From: an uncultured bacterium
Lineage (GTDB): Bacteria > Cyanobacteriota > Vampirovibrionia > Gastranaerophilales > Gastranaerophilaceae
Assembly: GCA_949288685.1 (NCBI GenBank)
Contig: CASELB010000083.1
Coordinates: 1-21,333 of the forward strand
DNA: 21,333 bases
Direction: 5' to 3'
Shown one piece after another: positions 1-7,610 of this stretch. Each line of letters opens with the position of its first letter. Position 1 is the stretch's first letter. The position numbers and the translations under genes are program-made. Below the pieces are notes generated by a model. That model did not search any database. It saw only the letters and a list, made by a program, of their open reading frames with translations, and had not been told where the DNA came from.

Positions 1-131
1 GTTCAGGGTGACATGAGGTGTTTTATTGTGATATTTTTTTTGTCATGCTGAACTTGTTTCAGCATCTCTGGCAAGGCTTGCATTAGCCCCTGAAACAAGA
101 GCCGGGTGAGCAATCCTACCCCTTTACCCCT
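1..131. repeat. Nested inverted repeats in the intergenic DNA at the window's left edge
   Basis: Several self-complementary pieces overlap here. ATGCTGAA (45-52) pairs with TTCAGCAT (58-65) across a 5-nt loop. CTTGTTTCAG (53-62) is perfectly complementary to CTGAAACAAG (90-99). GTTCAGGGTGACA (1-13) matches the reverse complement of TGTCATGCTGAAC (41-53) at 11 of 13 positions. GCAAG (71-75) pairs with CTTGC (77-81). No open frame is convincing. The overlapping alternative pairings suggest a dispersed palindromic or MITE-like repeat rather than a simple terminator, because neither strand has a T-tract directly after the hairpin. I believe similar sequence occurs as an intergenic repeat in gut bacterial genomes, but I cannot check that here. 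The element may extend beyond the window. Confidence 0.6.
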
Positions 132-140
132 TTACCCCTT
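118..140. repeat. 8-bp tandem repeat ACCCCTTT, nearly three copies
   Basis: ACCCCTTT occurs at 118-125 and 126-133 and again as ACCCCTT at 134-140. The third copy contains the comEC stop codon (complement of 132-134) and its last two codons (Lys-Gly). Copy-number change by slippage could therefore alter the C-terminus or the distance to the flanking repeat. Confidence 0.8.
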
Positions 141-2567
141 GCGGCTCCGGTATGGTGTATATTTTTTGTATTTCATATCCCAGTTGTAGACTTTGTATCC
201 TGTCGGGGTTACGGTTATCTTTATTGAATTATTCAAGTCAGTTCGTGCATACGGGATATCTTTTAGCAGGTTTATAGTTGAGACCGCGGGATGTCCGTAT
301 AGATTTTTGCCGACGGAAATGACTGCAAAAGACGGAGTTAATTTGTCCATAATATTTTTATTAAGTACTCCCTCAGCGCCGTGGTGAGGAACTTTTAAAA
401 TATCAATATCCGGTATCTCCCTTATATGATTGAATGCGCTTATTCCTGCGTCTCCGGTAAATAACAGTTTAGTACCGTAGTATTCAACAAGCGTAATGAT
501 TGAATTTTCGTTTGCTTCTTCATCAGGATTAAATCCTGCAAAGTAGTTTGTTATTTTAAGTTCAGGCTCCTCGTATATTAATTCATTGTTCTTTGCGTAA
601 CAAATTTGAGTGCCGGTATGGTTTTTCAGAGTTTTAAAAATCTTTTTTGCTGTCCAGGTCTTTTGCCTGTCGGAGTTTAAATAAATTCTGTCAGGATTTC
701 CGTATTTGATAAGGTCAACTGCGCCGCCTGCGTGGTCATTGTCAAAGTGAGTTACAATTATAGTGTTCAGCTTTTTTATTCCGTGGTCTTTAAGGTACTT
801 TGTCACAATAAACTCTGCCTGTGACTTGCTGCCTTTGTAGCCGGATTTGCCGGTATCTATCATAAAGTATTTGTTTGCCGGAGTTTTTAATAATACACAA
901 TCGGCGTTTTGTACGTCAAAGAAAATTACTTCCAGGTTTTTATCCGGTAATTTGAAAAATGATAATCCAAAAATCAGAATAATTACGCAAAGTATTGTCA
1001 GTGCTTTTCTTGTAAACATCCTGTTTCTGATTAAATAAACAGTAAAAAGCAGAATAATATAATAAATCAATATTTGATAAATTGACGGGTGTGAAGTTAT
1101 CAGCAATGAATGCGGCAGAGATGAAAAGAAGTCAGACACTTTGATGATAATTGTAAGAAACGGATTTAAGATAAAGTCAAAAAGTTTGCATATAAAATTC
1201 CCCAGAATCGGGACTGAAGCAAGAATAGAGCTTACAAAACCGCCGAAACTCACAACGGCAAGGAATGGTACCGCTATTATATTTGCAAATAAAGAGTAAA
1301 GGCTTATTGTATTGAAATAAAAGATTTGGATAGGTATGACCCAGATTTGTGCAATAAACGGTATTGCGACACTTCCGGCAATAAAATTCAGGAATTTATC
1401 TTTATATGACAGATGTTCTTCATCATTTCCGAATTTTATTATTAACGGTGAACAGATTAGTATACCGAAAGTAACAATAAATGATAGCTGAAAACTGACA
1501 TTGTTAAGGTAAGACGGGTTATACAAAAGCATCAGAAAAGCCACAAAAGACAACAGAGCAATACTGTGAGTATCTCTGTCGATTAATTTGCCTGCAAGAA
1601 CAAAGATAATCATAATAGCAGCTCTTACAACAGAAGCGCCGAGTCCTGTCATTAGTGCATAAATTATAATAAGCGGTATACCTCCGGTAATTCTTATTTT
1701 GAAAGGGATTCTGCACCATCCGGCAATTATAAACCAGAATCCGTAAATAAAAGCAACATTCATACCCGATGCTGCCAGAATATGTAATAAACCTGAGTTT
1801 ATAAAAGAGGTTTTTATATAATCGGGCGGAGCGATAGCGTCGTCACCAAATACAATTCCTCCTAAAAGTTCCAGGTTCGGTGATTTTAAGTATTCTCCGT
1901 GTGTTTTTATAATGTCTGTTCTTATTTCGTTCAGATTTTGTACAAATTTGCGCCAGCCTGACGGGGTCTTATTAATTTGAGTGATATTGTCCGGAGTACT
2001 GTACAAAATTGTGTGTGCACCGTAATTCCTTAAATACGCTCCGTAATCAAATTGTGACGGATTCCCCGGTTTAAACGGCGGGCGCAGGCTCCCTTTTATT
2101 GTGTAGTAGTTTGAAATCTTTAGTTTATCAAATCCTTCCGGTGTTTCGCTTTTCAGGTTTACAAGAAGTTTGGCGTTTAAATTCTCTATACTCTTATGTT
2201 CAAGTTCAATTTTTGAGACTTCAAAAAAGAATTTAGAATTATTTTCAATATTACTGTTCGGGATAGATACAATTTGACCTGTGAACATTCCTTCAGCAGG
2301 CGCAATACTTGTCAGTATATCACTCTCTGAAATTCTGAATGCGGCATTAAAAATACCTAAATAAAATATTAATATCCAGACCAGCAGGTATTTTATTTTA
2401 ACGATGTTAAAAATACACAGAAGTGCAAGTATTATTGTGACGGCAACGGCAAACCCCGCCGGATGATGAACCATATAGCCGCATAATCCTAAAATATAGA
2501 TAAAAGATGTTATAAACATCAGTATGTTTTTGTTAATATTGATTTGTGAAAGATTAGTGACCGGCAT
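132..2567 (-). CDS. comEC: ComEC/Rec2 family competence DNA-uptake channel
   Basis: This is the inner-membrane channel that moves one DNA strand into the cytoplasm during natural transformation. At 811 residues the length is normal for the full three-part family. Residues about 1-70 are hydrophobic, followed by the soluble DUF4131/OB-like region to about 200. The polytopic competence domain spans about 225-520 and includes HILAASGMNVAF and the GLGASVVRA stretch. From about 540 there is a metallo-beta-lactamase-like domain with MIDTG, a THFDNDHAGG metal site (His607, Asp609, Asp611, His612), PHHGAEG (His728-729) and the terminal YGHPA motif. All metal-site residues appear intact, as in members proposed to degrade the non-transported strand. 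No Shine-Dalgarno precedes the ATG, but a TATAAT lies 8 nt upstream, suggesting a leaderless transcript. No other competence gene is in the window. Identification is secure; activity is inferred. Confidence 0.95.
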   Translation of the reverse strand: MPVTNLSQININKNILMFITSFIYILGLCGYMVHHPAGFAVAVTIILALLCIFNIVKIKYLLVWILIFYLGIFNAAFRISESDILTSIAPAEGMFTGQIVSIPNSNIENNSKFFFEVSKIELEHKSIENLNAKLLVNLKSETPEGFDKLKISNYYTIKGSLRPPFKPGNPSQFDYGAYLRNYGAHTILYSTPDNITQINKTPSGWRKFVQNLNEIRTDIIKTHGEYLKSPNLELLGGIVFGDDAIAPPDYIKTSFINSGLLHILAASGMNVAFIYGFWFIIAGWCRIPFKIRITGGIPLIIIYALMTGLGASVVRAAIMIIFVLAGKLIDRDTHSIALLSFVAFLMLLYNPSYLNNVSFQLSFIVTFGILICSPLIIKFGNDEEHLSYKDKFLNFIAGSVAIPFIAQIWVIPIQIFYFNTISLYSLFANIIAVPFLAVVSFGGFVSSILASVPILGNFICKLFDFILNPFLTIIIKVSDFFSSLPHSLLITSHPSIYQILIYYIILLFTVYLIRNRMFTRKALTILCVIILIFGLSFFKLPDKNLEVIFFDVQNADCVLLKTPANKYFMIDTGKSGYKGSKSQAEFIVTKYLKDHGIKKLNTIIVTHFDNDHAGGAVDLIKYGNPDRIYLNSDRQKTWTAKKIFKTLKNHTGTQICYAKNNELIYEEPELKITNYFAGFNPDEEANENSIITLVEYYGTKLLFTGDAGISAFNHIREIPDIDILKVPHHGAEGVLNKNIMDKLTPSFAVISVGKNLYGHPAVSTINLLKDIPYARTDLNNSIKITVTPTGYKVYNWDMKYKKYTPYRSRKG

Positions 2568-2570
2568 GAG

Positions 2571-2581
2571 ATTATATTATA
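2571..2581 (-). promoter_or_regulatory. Candidate -10 of comEC at leaderless spacing
   Basis: Read on the minus strand the sequence is TATAATATAAT followed by CTC and the comEC ATG. Two overlapping perfect TATAAT hexamers lie at 2576-2581 and 2571-2576. The upstream one predicts transcription starting 0-2 nt before the ATG. No good -35 hexamer is visible at 16-18 bp. With no Shine-Dalgarno present, a leaderless mRNA is the simplest reading. Confidence 0.5.
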
Positions 2582-2677
2582 CAAAAATCAGTTTAAAGTC
2601 TGATATTGTAAAAAATTGTTAAAAAAGGGCAATTAATAATTTTTACATGTTTTATACCGGCAGGAATAATATTTATT

Positions 2678-5566
2678 ATGAAAGTAACACCTGTATCAAC
2701 AGTTAGCAATATAAGCCGTTCAAACTCGTATACAAACAAACGTTGTAATTATACTTCTCTGTGTTTTACAGGGAAGAAAGAGCTTGTAAAACCTTCATTT
2801 TTTGCGGCTTTAAAAAACAGGTTAGAAAAATTAGTATTACCGGCTGCCGGTGCTGTTACGGTTCCTCAATTATTATCACGGCAAGAGACGGAGGAAAACT
2901 CTGAACATATAGATTTATATTTACGGTTGAATACAAATTCTGTTCCGCCCCGGATGTTTAATGAGCTGTATTCCGAATCTCCGGAACTTGCCAGAGCTCT
3001 TGTTTATTCCGGCAGAAGTGTATCACTGTATGATTTTAATAAATATACCGACTTAGCATCGCTTAAACTGAATGATAAGCAATGTAATGCGCTTGAAACA
3101 ATGCTTGCTGCAAGATTTGTAACTAAAAGTCCGGTTTTTGAAATAGGAGAGATAACATCCAATTGTATTGACAGTTTGGACGATAAAACCTGCGATGCTA
3201 TTATTAATAATAAAGATACACTTTTTGAAATTTTTTCGAATATTCCTCAAACATTGAACGGGGCACAGGATTACATTAATACGGCAGTTGTTCTTGATAC
3301 TAAGAAAAATATTGATGCGGAAGAGTTTATAACTTATTTTGAAACAATGACAGAATACAACTTCTCCGCATTAATGGATTGGGCAGACGGAGATAAGAAT
3401 GTCAGAAAGCAAATTTTGGATAAAATCAATAGTTCTGCGGTTTTAGCAAAGTATCTGGAAAAATATTATTTGCCGATTGTTCCGGACGAAGAACTTGTTA
3501 AAAAGTTTGATTTTATAATAGAACAGGAGAAGAATAATAAATCTATTGATTATTTCTTAAAATCTCCTCAGGATGTTTTTGACAGGGCGTATACATTAGA
3601 AGGTTTAGAGCGCGGGATAAATCGTTTGAAGACATTACCCTCTGATGCGCTTGAATGTGTCAGACAAACAACCCTCGGCGATATAATTGCACACTTTGAA
3701 ACTTTAGAAAGTATAGGTTCTCTTAAATCATCTTTAACCCTTGGCGATTACCTATGGTTTGCTGAAAACTTGGTAAGCATTAATGAAAATTCAAGGAAGA
3801 CTATTAATGATTCAGATGTGTTTTTTTCAATGCAGCAGACTCTTACAGACGAAAATAAAAAAACTTTTATAGAAAATATACCTCTTTTAAACAAATTATC
3901 GGCTGAGTATAGCGGGCTTAACGGTAATGACACAGTAAATCTGCTTTTTAATAAAGATGCTGTGAAAAATCTTAAAAAATTAGAAAAAATCTTTGATGAA
4001 GATGCGGATTATATTATAAAAGAAACAGAGTATAAGTGTAAAAATACTAATCCTGTATTTGTTGATATTGTAAAAAAATTTTTTAGTAATAAAGATAATA
4101 TACCGGTGCTTTTGTTAACGCCGGATATTAATAAAGAAACAATTATAGATAATTTTTTCCAAATATCAAAAATTCGCCCTGCTATTGCAAAAGAGCCGGA
4201 AAAATATGTTAATAACGTAAAAGAAAATTATTCTGATTTGGAATTATGTTTTCTTCAAAAATACCTTGAACTCGGAAATACTAATCCTGAAATGGCGGAA
4301 GACTATTTAATGGCATTGGATGAGTCAATTACCGGAAAGTTTTATGTTCTTGCCCGCATTATAGATTATAACAATACTTATTATTTGAATCGTTTATATA
4401 ATGCGGTAGCTGTAACAGATGCTGAATACGTAAATATGCTGCTGGCGAAACGTTTGCACAGATTTGTTCAGAACATAGATGACATCCAGAACCTTCCGTA
4501 TAAATCAAAATATTTTATTAATAAATTGATAAGGCACGGCAAAAACAGAAATAATGCAGGAGATATTATAAAATTGTCCGGTAAGCAAAAACATTTAATA
4601 GTGGATTACATTCCTATTATGCAGCAAACATTTGAAGATAATCTGGTACAGATTATTGAAAAATATAGTGAACCTGTCGGCAGAAAAAATGATTTTGTAT
4701 TTGACTTGAAGGGCTTTTTAAATGAGTATAGCCGGCAGATATTTGCAAAACTCGGATATAGTGCAGAACAACAGACGGAATTTGCAGACTCTCTTGCCGG
4801 CTGGGATAGAAATCTTATTCATTATCTTCTTACTCCAAACAGCAGAGATAAAGGAGAATTGAAACTTGTTTTTGATTTAGTTACACACGGAAACTTTAAT
4901 GATTATATAAATAATCCGCTAACTTCGCACGGGCGCTCTAATCTTCAAACAGAAAACATATTTAAGCACTTAGGAATTGATTATGACAGATGGCTTTCGG
5001 GTATTGCTTCTGAAAATTTATCAATTGCAGGTAACGAATATACAATAGGACTCATCGACAGAAGTGAACGGAATATGGTTTTTATGGGTAATTATACTTC
5101 TTGCTGCACTGCACTTAATGAAGAGAAGGGTGACTCTGTTCCGAACTATCTTTTAAATACCGCGTTTAATGTTATGGGTGTGCGGGATAAACAAGGTAAT
5201 ATTGCCGCAACCTCCAGAATTTTTGTAAGTAATTCAGGTGATGCGCCTGTTGTTATTATTGATAATATAGAAGTGAGTAATAAATTCCGTGCCACTGTTA
5301 ATAAGCGTCAAAGTGAACAATTTGCCGAAGAGGTATGGAATTATATCTACAAATTTGCGCAATCCTTATCAAACCGGCATATTCCTGTATATATGTCTAA
5401 TAAGCATCCAAAAATTTCACTTCCTGAAAGGTCTGTGATTTCTTCAAGAATAAAACTTGCGGGCGAGACGACAAAACCCGAATTATATATTAATACAATA
5501 GGTGAATACGTAAATACAAAAAGTGCGTACGGGTGTGATTTGATAAATATATTCAATGAACCTTGA
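2678..5566 (+). CDS. Large protein of unknown function (962 aa), first gene of a probable operon with bioD-bioA
   Basis: I do not recognise this family. The N-terminus (about 35 residues, Ser/Asn-rich, ending CFTGKK) looks like the short tail common on lineage-specific proteins of Gastranaerophilales. That comparison is from memory. Residues about 75-690 are almost all predicted helix, Asn/Lys/Asp/Glu-rich, with no membrane segment, and could form a helical-repeat solenoid. Residues about 780-930 look like a separate alpha/beta domain: GNYTSCC (804-810), then strands around FNVMGVRDKQGN, SRIFVSN and VVIIDNIEV, a helix with EEVWNYIYKFAQ, and PVYMS. The order loosely recalls a GNAT-like acyltransferase fold, but no acetyl-CoA loop motif (Q/RxxGxG/A) is visible, so this is only a guess. 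AGGA lies 12 nt before the ATG. The stop is 17 nt before bioD, so co-transcription is likely. Confidence 0.85.
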   Translation: MKVTPVSTVSNISRSNSYTNKRCNYTSLCFTGKKELVKPSFFAALKNRLEKLVLPAAGAVTVPQLLSRQETEENSEHIDLYLRLNTNSVPPRMFNELYSESPELARALVYSGRSVSLYDFNKYTDLASLKLNDKQCNALETMLAARFVTKSPVFEIGEITSNCIDSLDDKTCDAIINNKDTLFEIFSNIPQTLNGAQDYINTAVVLDTKKNIDAEEFITYFETMTEYNFSALMDWADGDKNVRKQILDKINSSAVLAKYLEKYYLPIVPDEELVKKFDFIIEQEKNNKSIDYFLKSPQDVFDRAYTLEGLERGINRLKTLPSDALECVRQTTLGDIIAHFETLESIGSLKSSLTLGDYLWFAENLVSINENSRKTINDSDVFFSMQQTLTDENKKTFIENIPLLNKLSAEYSGLNGNDTVNLLFNKDAVKNLKKLEKIFDEDADYIIKETEYKCKNTNPVFVDIVKKFFSNKDNIPVLLLTPDINKETIIDNFFQISKIRPAIAKEPEKYVNNVKENYSDLELCFLQKYLELGNTNPEMAEDYLMALDESITGKFYVLARIIDYNNTYYLNRLYNAVAVTDAEYVNMLLAKRLHRFVQNIDDIQNLPYKSKYFINKLIRHGKNRNNAGDIIKLSGKQKHLIVDYIPIMQQTFEDNLVQIIEKYSEPVGRKNDFVFDLKGFLNEYSRQIFAKLGYSAEQQTEFADSLAGWDRNLIHYLLTPNSRDKGELKLVFDLVTHGNFNDYINNPLTSHGRSNLQTENIFKHLGIDYDRWLSGIASENLSIAGNEYTIGLIDRSERNMVFMGNYTSCCTALNEEKGDSVPNYLLNTAFNVMGVRDKQGNIAATSRIFVSNSGDAPVVIIDNIEVSNKFRATVNKRQSEQFAEEVWNYIYKFAQSLSNRHIPVYMSNKHPKISLPERSVISSRIKLAGETTKPELYINTIGEYVNTKSAYGCDLINIFNEP

Positions 5567-5571
5567 GAAGG
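5566..5571 (+). promoter_or_regulatory. Ribosome binding site that fixes the bioD start
   Basis: AGAAGG sits 12 nt before the ATG at 5584. The frame can also be opened at a TTG at 5563, but that codon lies upstream of this site and overlaps the previous stop, so ATG 5584 is preferred. Confidence 0.6.
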
Positions 5572-5583
5572 TATAATAAATGT

Positions 5584-6273
5584 ATGGTAAAAAAGATTTT
5601 TATAACAGGTACAGGTACTGATATAGGGAAAACTTATGTTTCCGGAGTACTGGCAAAGGCGGTTACGTTAGAAGGTAATTCCTGCGGGTATTTTAAACCT
5701 GTTTTGAGCGGAGCGGTACTAAAAGACGGTATTTTGCACCCCGGTGATTGCGAATTTGTAATAAATACAGGCGGACTTAAACAGGAACCGGCTGAGTCAG
5801 CAAGTTATATTTTTGAAGAAGCCGTTTCTCCGCACCTTGCCGCGAGACATACCGATATACAAATAGATAAAAATAAAATCCTGTCTGATTTCCATAGCGC
5901 GGAATCCTGTTTTGAATATTTAATAGTTGAAGGTGCAGGCGGAATTACCTGCCCCATATTAATGGATAATCAAGTATATTTAATGTCTGACCTTATAAAA
6001 GATATGGAACTTGAATGTATTATTGTTGCAGACGGCGGACTTGGAACTATTAATTCGGTTCTTCTTACTGTTGATTGGGCTAAGAACAGAAATATATATA
6101 TAAAAGGTGTTATTTTAAACAGATACAAATATAACGACAAAATGTATGAAGATAATATTAAATCAATAGAAACATTATGCAATTTACCGGTGCTGGGGTT
6201 AATCAAAGAAAATTCTTTAGAGATTGATTTAAGAGGGCATAAATTATCTGAATTGTTTAGCGGAGAGTGGTAA
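5584..6273 (+). CDS. bioD: Dethiobiotin synthetase (BioD), EC 6.3.3.3
   Basis: BioD uses ATP and CO2 to close the ureido ring of 7,8-diaminopelargonate, giving dethiobiotin, the step before BioB. From ATG 5584 the protein is 229 residues, normal for the family. The P-loop is GTGTDIGKT (residues 9-17), close to the family's GTDTEVGKT pattern. KPVLSG follows with Lys38 at the substrate site, and EGAGGITCPI gives the second nucleotide and substrate loop. The central GLGTINSVLLT stretch also matches the family. The stop codon TAA overlaps the bioA start as TAATG, so the two are translationally coupled. The upstream neighbour is the 962-residue unknown protein, 17 nt away. No biotin operator (BirA box) was recognised in the upstream gap. 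Confidence 0.95.
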   Translation: MVKKIFITGTGTDIGKTYVSGVLAKAVTLEGNSCGYFKPVLSGAVLKDGILHPGDCEFVINTGGLKQEPAESASYIFEEAVSPHLAARHTDIQIDKNKILSDFHSAESCFEYLIVEGAGGITCPILMDNQVYLMSDLIKDMELECIIVADGGLGTINSVLLTVDWAKNRNIYIKGVILNRYKYNDKMYEDNIKSIETLCNLPVLGLIKENSLEIDLRGHKLSELFSGEW

Positions 6274-7610
6274 TGGACTGGCAGGCAGAAGATTTAAAAT
6301 ATATATGGCACCCGTGTTCACAGATGAAAGATTATGAGACACTACCGCCGATTGTTATAGAGCGGGGGGAAGGAATTAATCTGTATGATATTAACGGCAA
6401 ATGTTATAAGGATGTAGTAAGTTCCTGGTGGTGTAATTTATTAGGACATTGTAATCCGCGGATTACAAATGCATTGAAAGCACAGGCTGACAGACTGGAA
6501 CATGTTATATTTGCCAATTTTTCCCACAAGCCTGTTATAACTCTGTGTCAGAAACTTATAGAATATTTACCGGCAGGGCTTTGCAAGTTTAATTTTGCCG
6601 ATAACGGCTCTTCATCAATTGAGATGGCATTAAAAATGAGTTTTCAGTACCATTATCAAACCGGAAACCCGCAGAAAAAACGTTTTATGGCGCTGTCTGA
6701 CGGTTATCACGGCGAGACAATCGGTGCACTTTCTGTCGGTGCGCTCGACCTGTATGCCGAAATTTATAAGCCAATATTACTTGATGTCAAACGTATTCAG
6801 GCGCCGGACTGTTTCAGGTGCTCTTATGACAGATGCCGTGATAATTGTAACTGTGAATGTATTGAGACTGCGAATAAGGCTTTTGAACGGTACGGAGAAG
6901 AAACCGCTGCACTTATTATTGAACCTTTGTTGCAGGGCTCTGCCGGCATGAGGGTGTATCCGCCCCTGTATATTAAAAAACTCAGGGAGCTTTGTGATAA
7001 ATATAATGTTCATTTGATTGCGGATGAAATTGCAACAGGATACGGGCGAACCGGGAAAATGTTTGCATGTGATTGGGCTGCCGTTTCTCCTGATATAATG
7101 TGCCTTTCTAAAGGTTTAACCGGTGGTTATATGCCTATGGCAGTTGCTGTAACCACGCAAAAAATTTATGATGCGTTTTATGATGATTACTTAAAGGGGC
7201 GTGCATTTATGCATTCCCACACTTATGCCGGAAATCCCCTTGCCTGTGCCTGCGCTAACGCGGTTCTTGATATTTTCAGGGAAGATAAACTTTTGGATAC
7301 ACTTCCTGAGCGGAATACTATTTTTCGTAAAATAGTCAGCGAAAAATTCCTTCAGCACAAAAATGTCGGTGAAGTAAGGCATATTGGTTTTATAAATGCA
7401 ATAGAGCTTGTAAAAAATAAGAAAACCGCTGAACCCCTTAACCCTTCACTAAGAACGGGGTATCAGATTTATAAAAAAGCTCTTGATAAAGGGCTTTTAC
7501 TCCGTCCGCTGGGTGATGTGCTATACTTTAATCCCCCGCTTATTATTTCGGAAGAGGATATGCACAATGTTGTCAATACAGCGTATGAAGCGCTTGAGGC
7601 TATTCTTTGA
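6273..7610 (+). CDS. bioA: Adenosylmethionine-8-amino-7-oxononanoate aminotransferase (BioA), EC 2.6.1.62
   Basis: BioA is a PLP enzyme that converts KAPA to DAPA, the substrate of BioD. Family signatures in order: WHPCSQMKDYE near the N-terminus, SSWWCNLLGHCNP, DNGSSSIEMALKM, DGYHGETIGALSVG, the PLP-site Asp in DEIATGYGRTGKMF, the Schiff-base lysine in CLSKGLTGGYMPM (Lys280), and HSHTYAGNPLACA. Length is 445 residues, normal. ATG 6273 shares one base with the bioD stop, and GGAG lies 7 nt upstream inside bioD. A GTG two codons earlier is less likely. A cysteine-rich insertion at 180-196 has six Cys in 17 residues (180, 183, 188, 192, 194, 196). A shorter Cys-containing segment occurs at this place in some bacterial BioA proteins. 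The stop abuts the convergent kinase stop with no gap. Confidence 0.96.
   Translation: MDWQAEDLKYIWHPCSQMKDYETLPPIVIERGEGINLYDINGKCYKDVVSSWWCNLLGHCNPRITNALKAQADRLEHVIFANFSHKPVITLCQKLIEYLPAGLCKFNFADNGSSSIEMALKMSFQYHYQTGNPQKKRFMALSDGYHGETIGALSVGALDLYAEIYKPILLDVKRIQAPDCFRCSYDRCRDNCNCECIETANKAFERYGEETAALIIEPLLQGSAGMRVYPPLYIKKLRELCDKYNVHLIADEIATGYGRTGKMFACDWAAVSPDIMCLSKGLTGGYMPMAVAVTTQKIYDAFYDDYLKGRAFMHSHTYAGNPLACACANAVLDIFREDKLLDTLPERNTIFRKIVSEKFLQHKNVGEVRHIGFINAIELVKNKKTAEPLNPSLRTGYQIYKKALDKGLLLRPLGDVLYFNPPLIISEEDMHNVVNTAYEALEAIL

Noticed and set aside
45..65. Left-edge hairpin as the comEC terminator
   Set aside because: On the comEC transcript the hairpin is followed by A residues, not T residues, so it does not fit rho-independent termination.
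5563..5583. Earlier TTG start for bioD
   Set aside because: It overlaps the previous stop and lies before the AGAAGG site. ATG 5584 gives the normal N-terminus, with the P-loop at residue 9.
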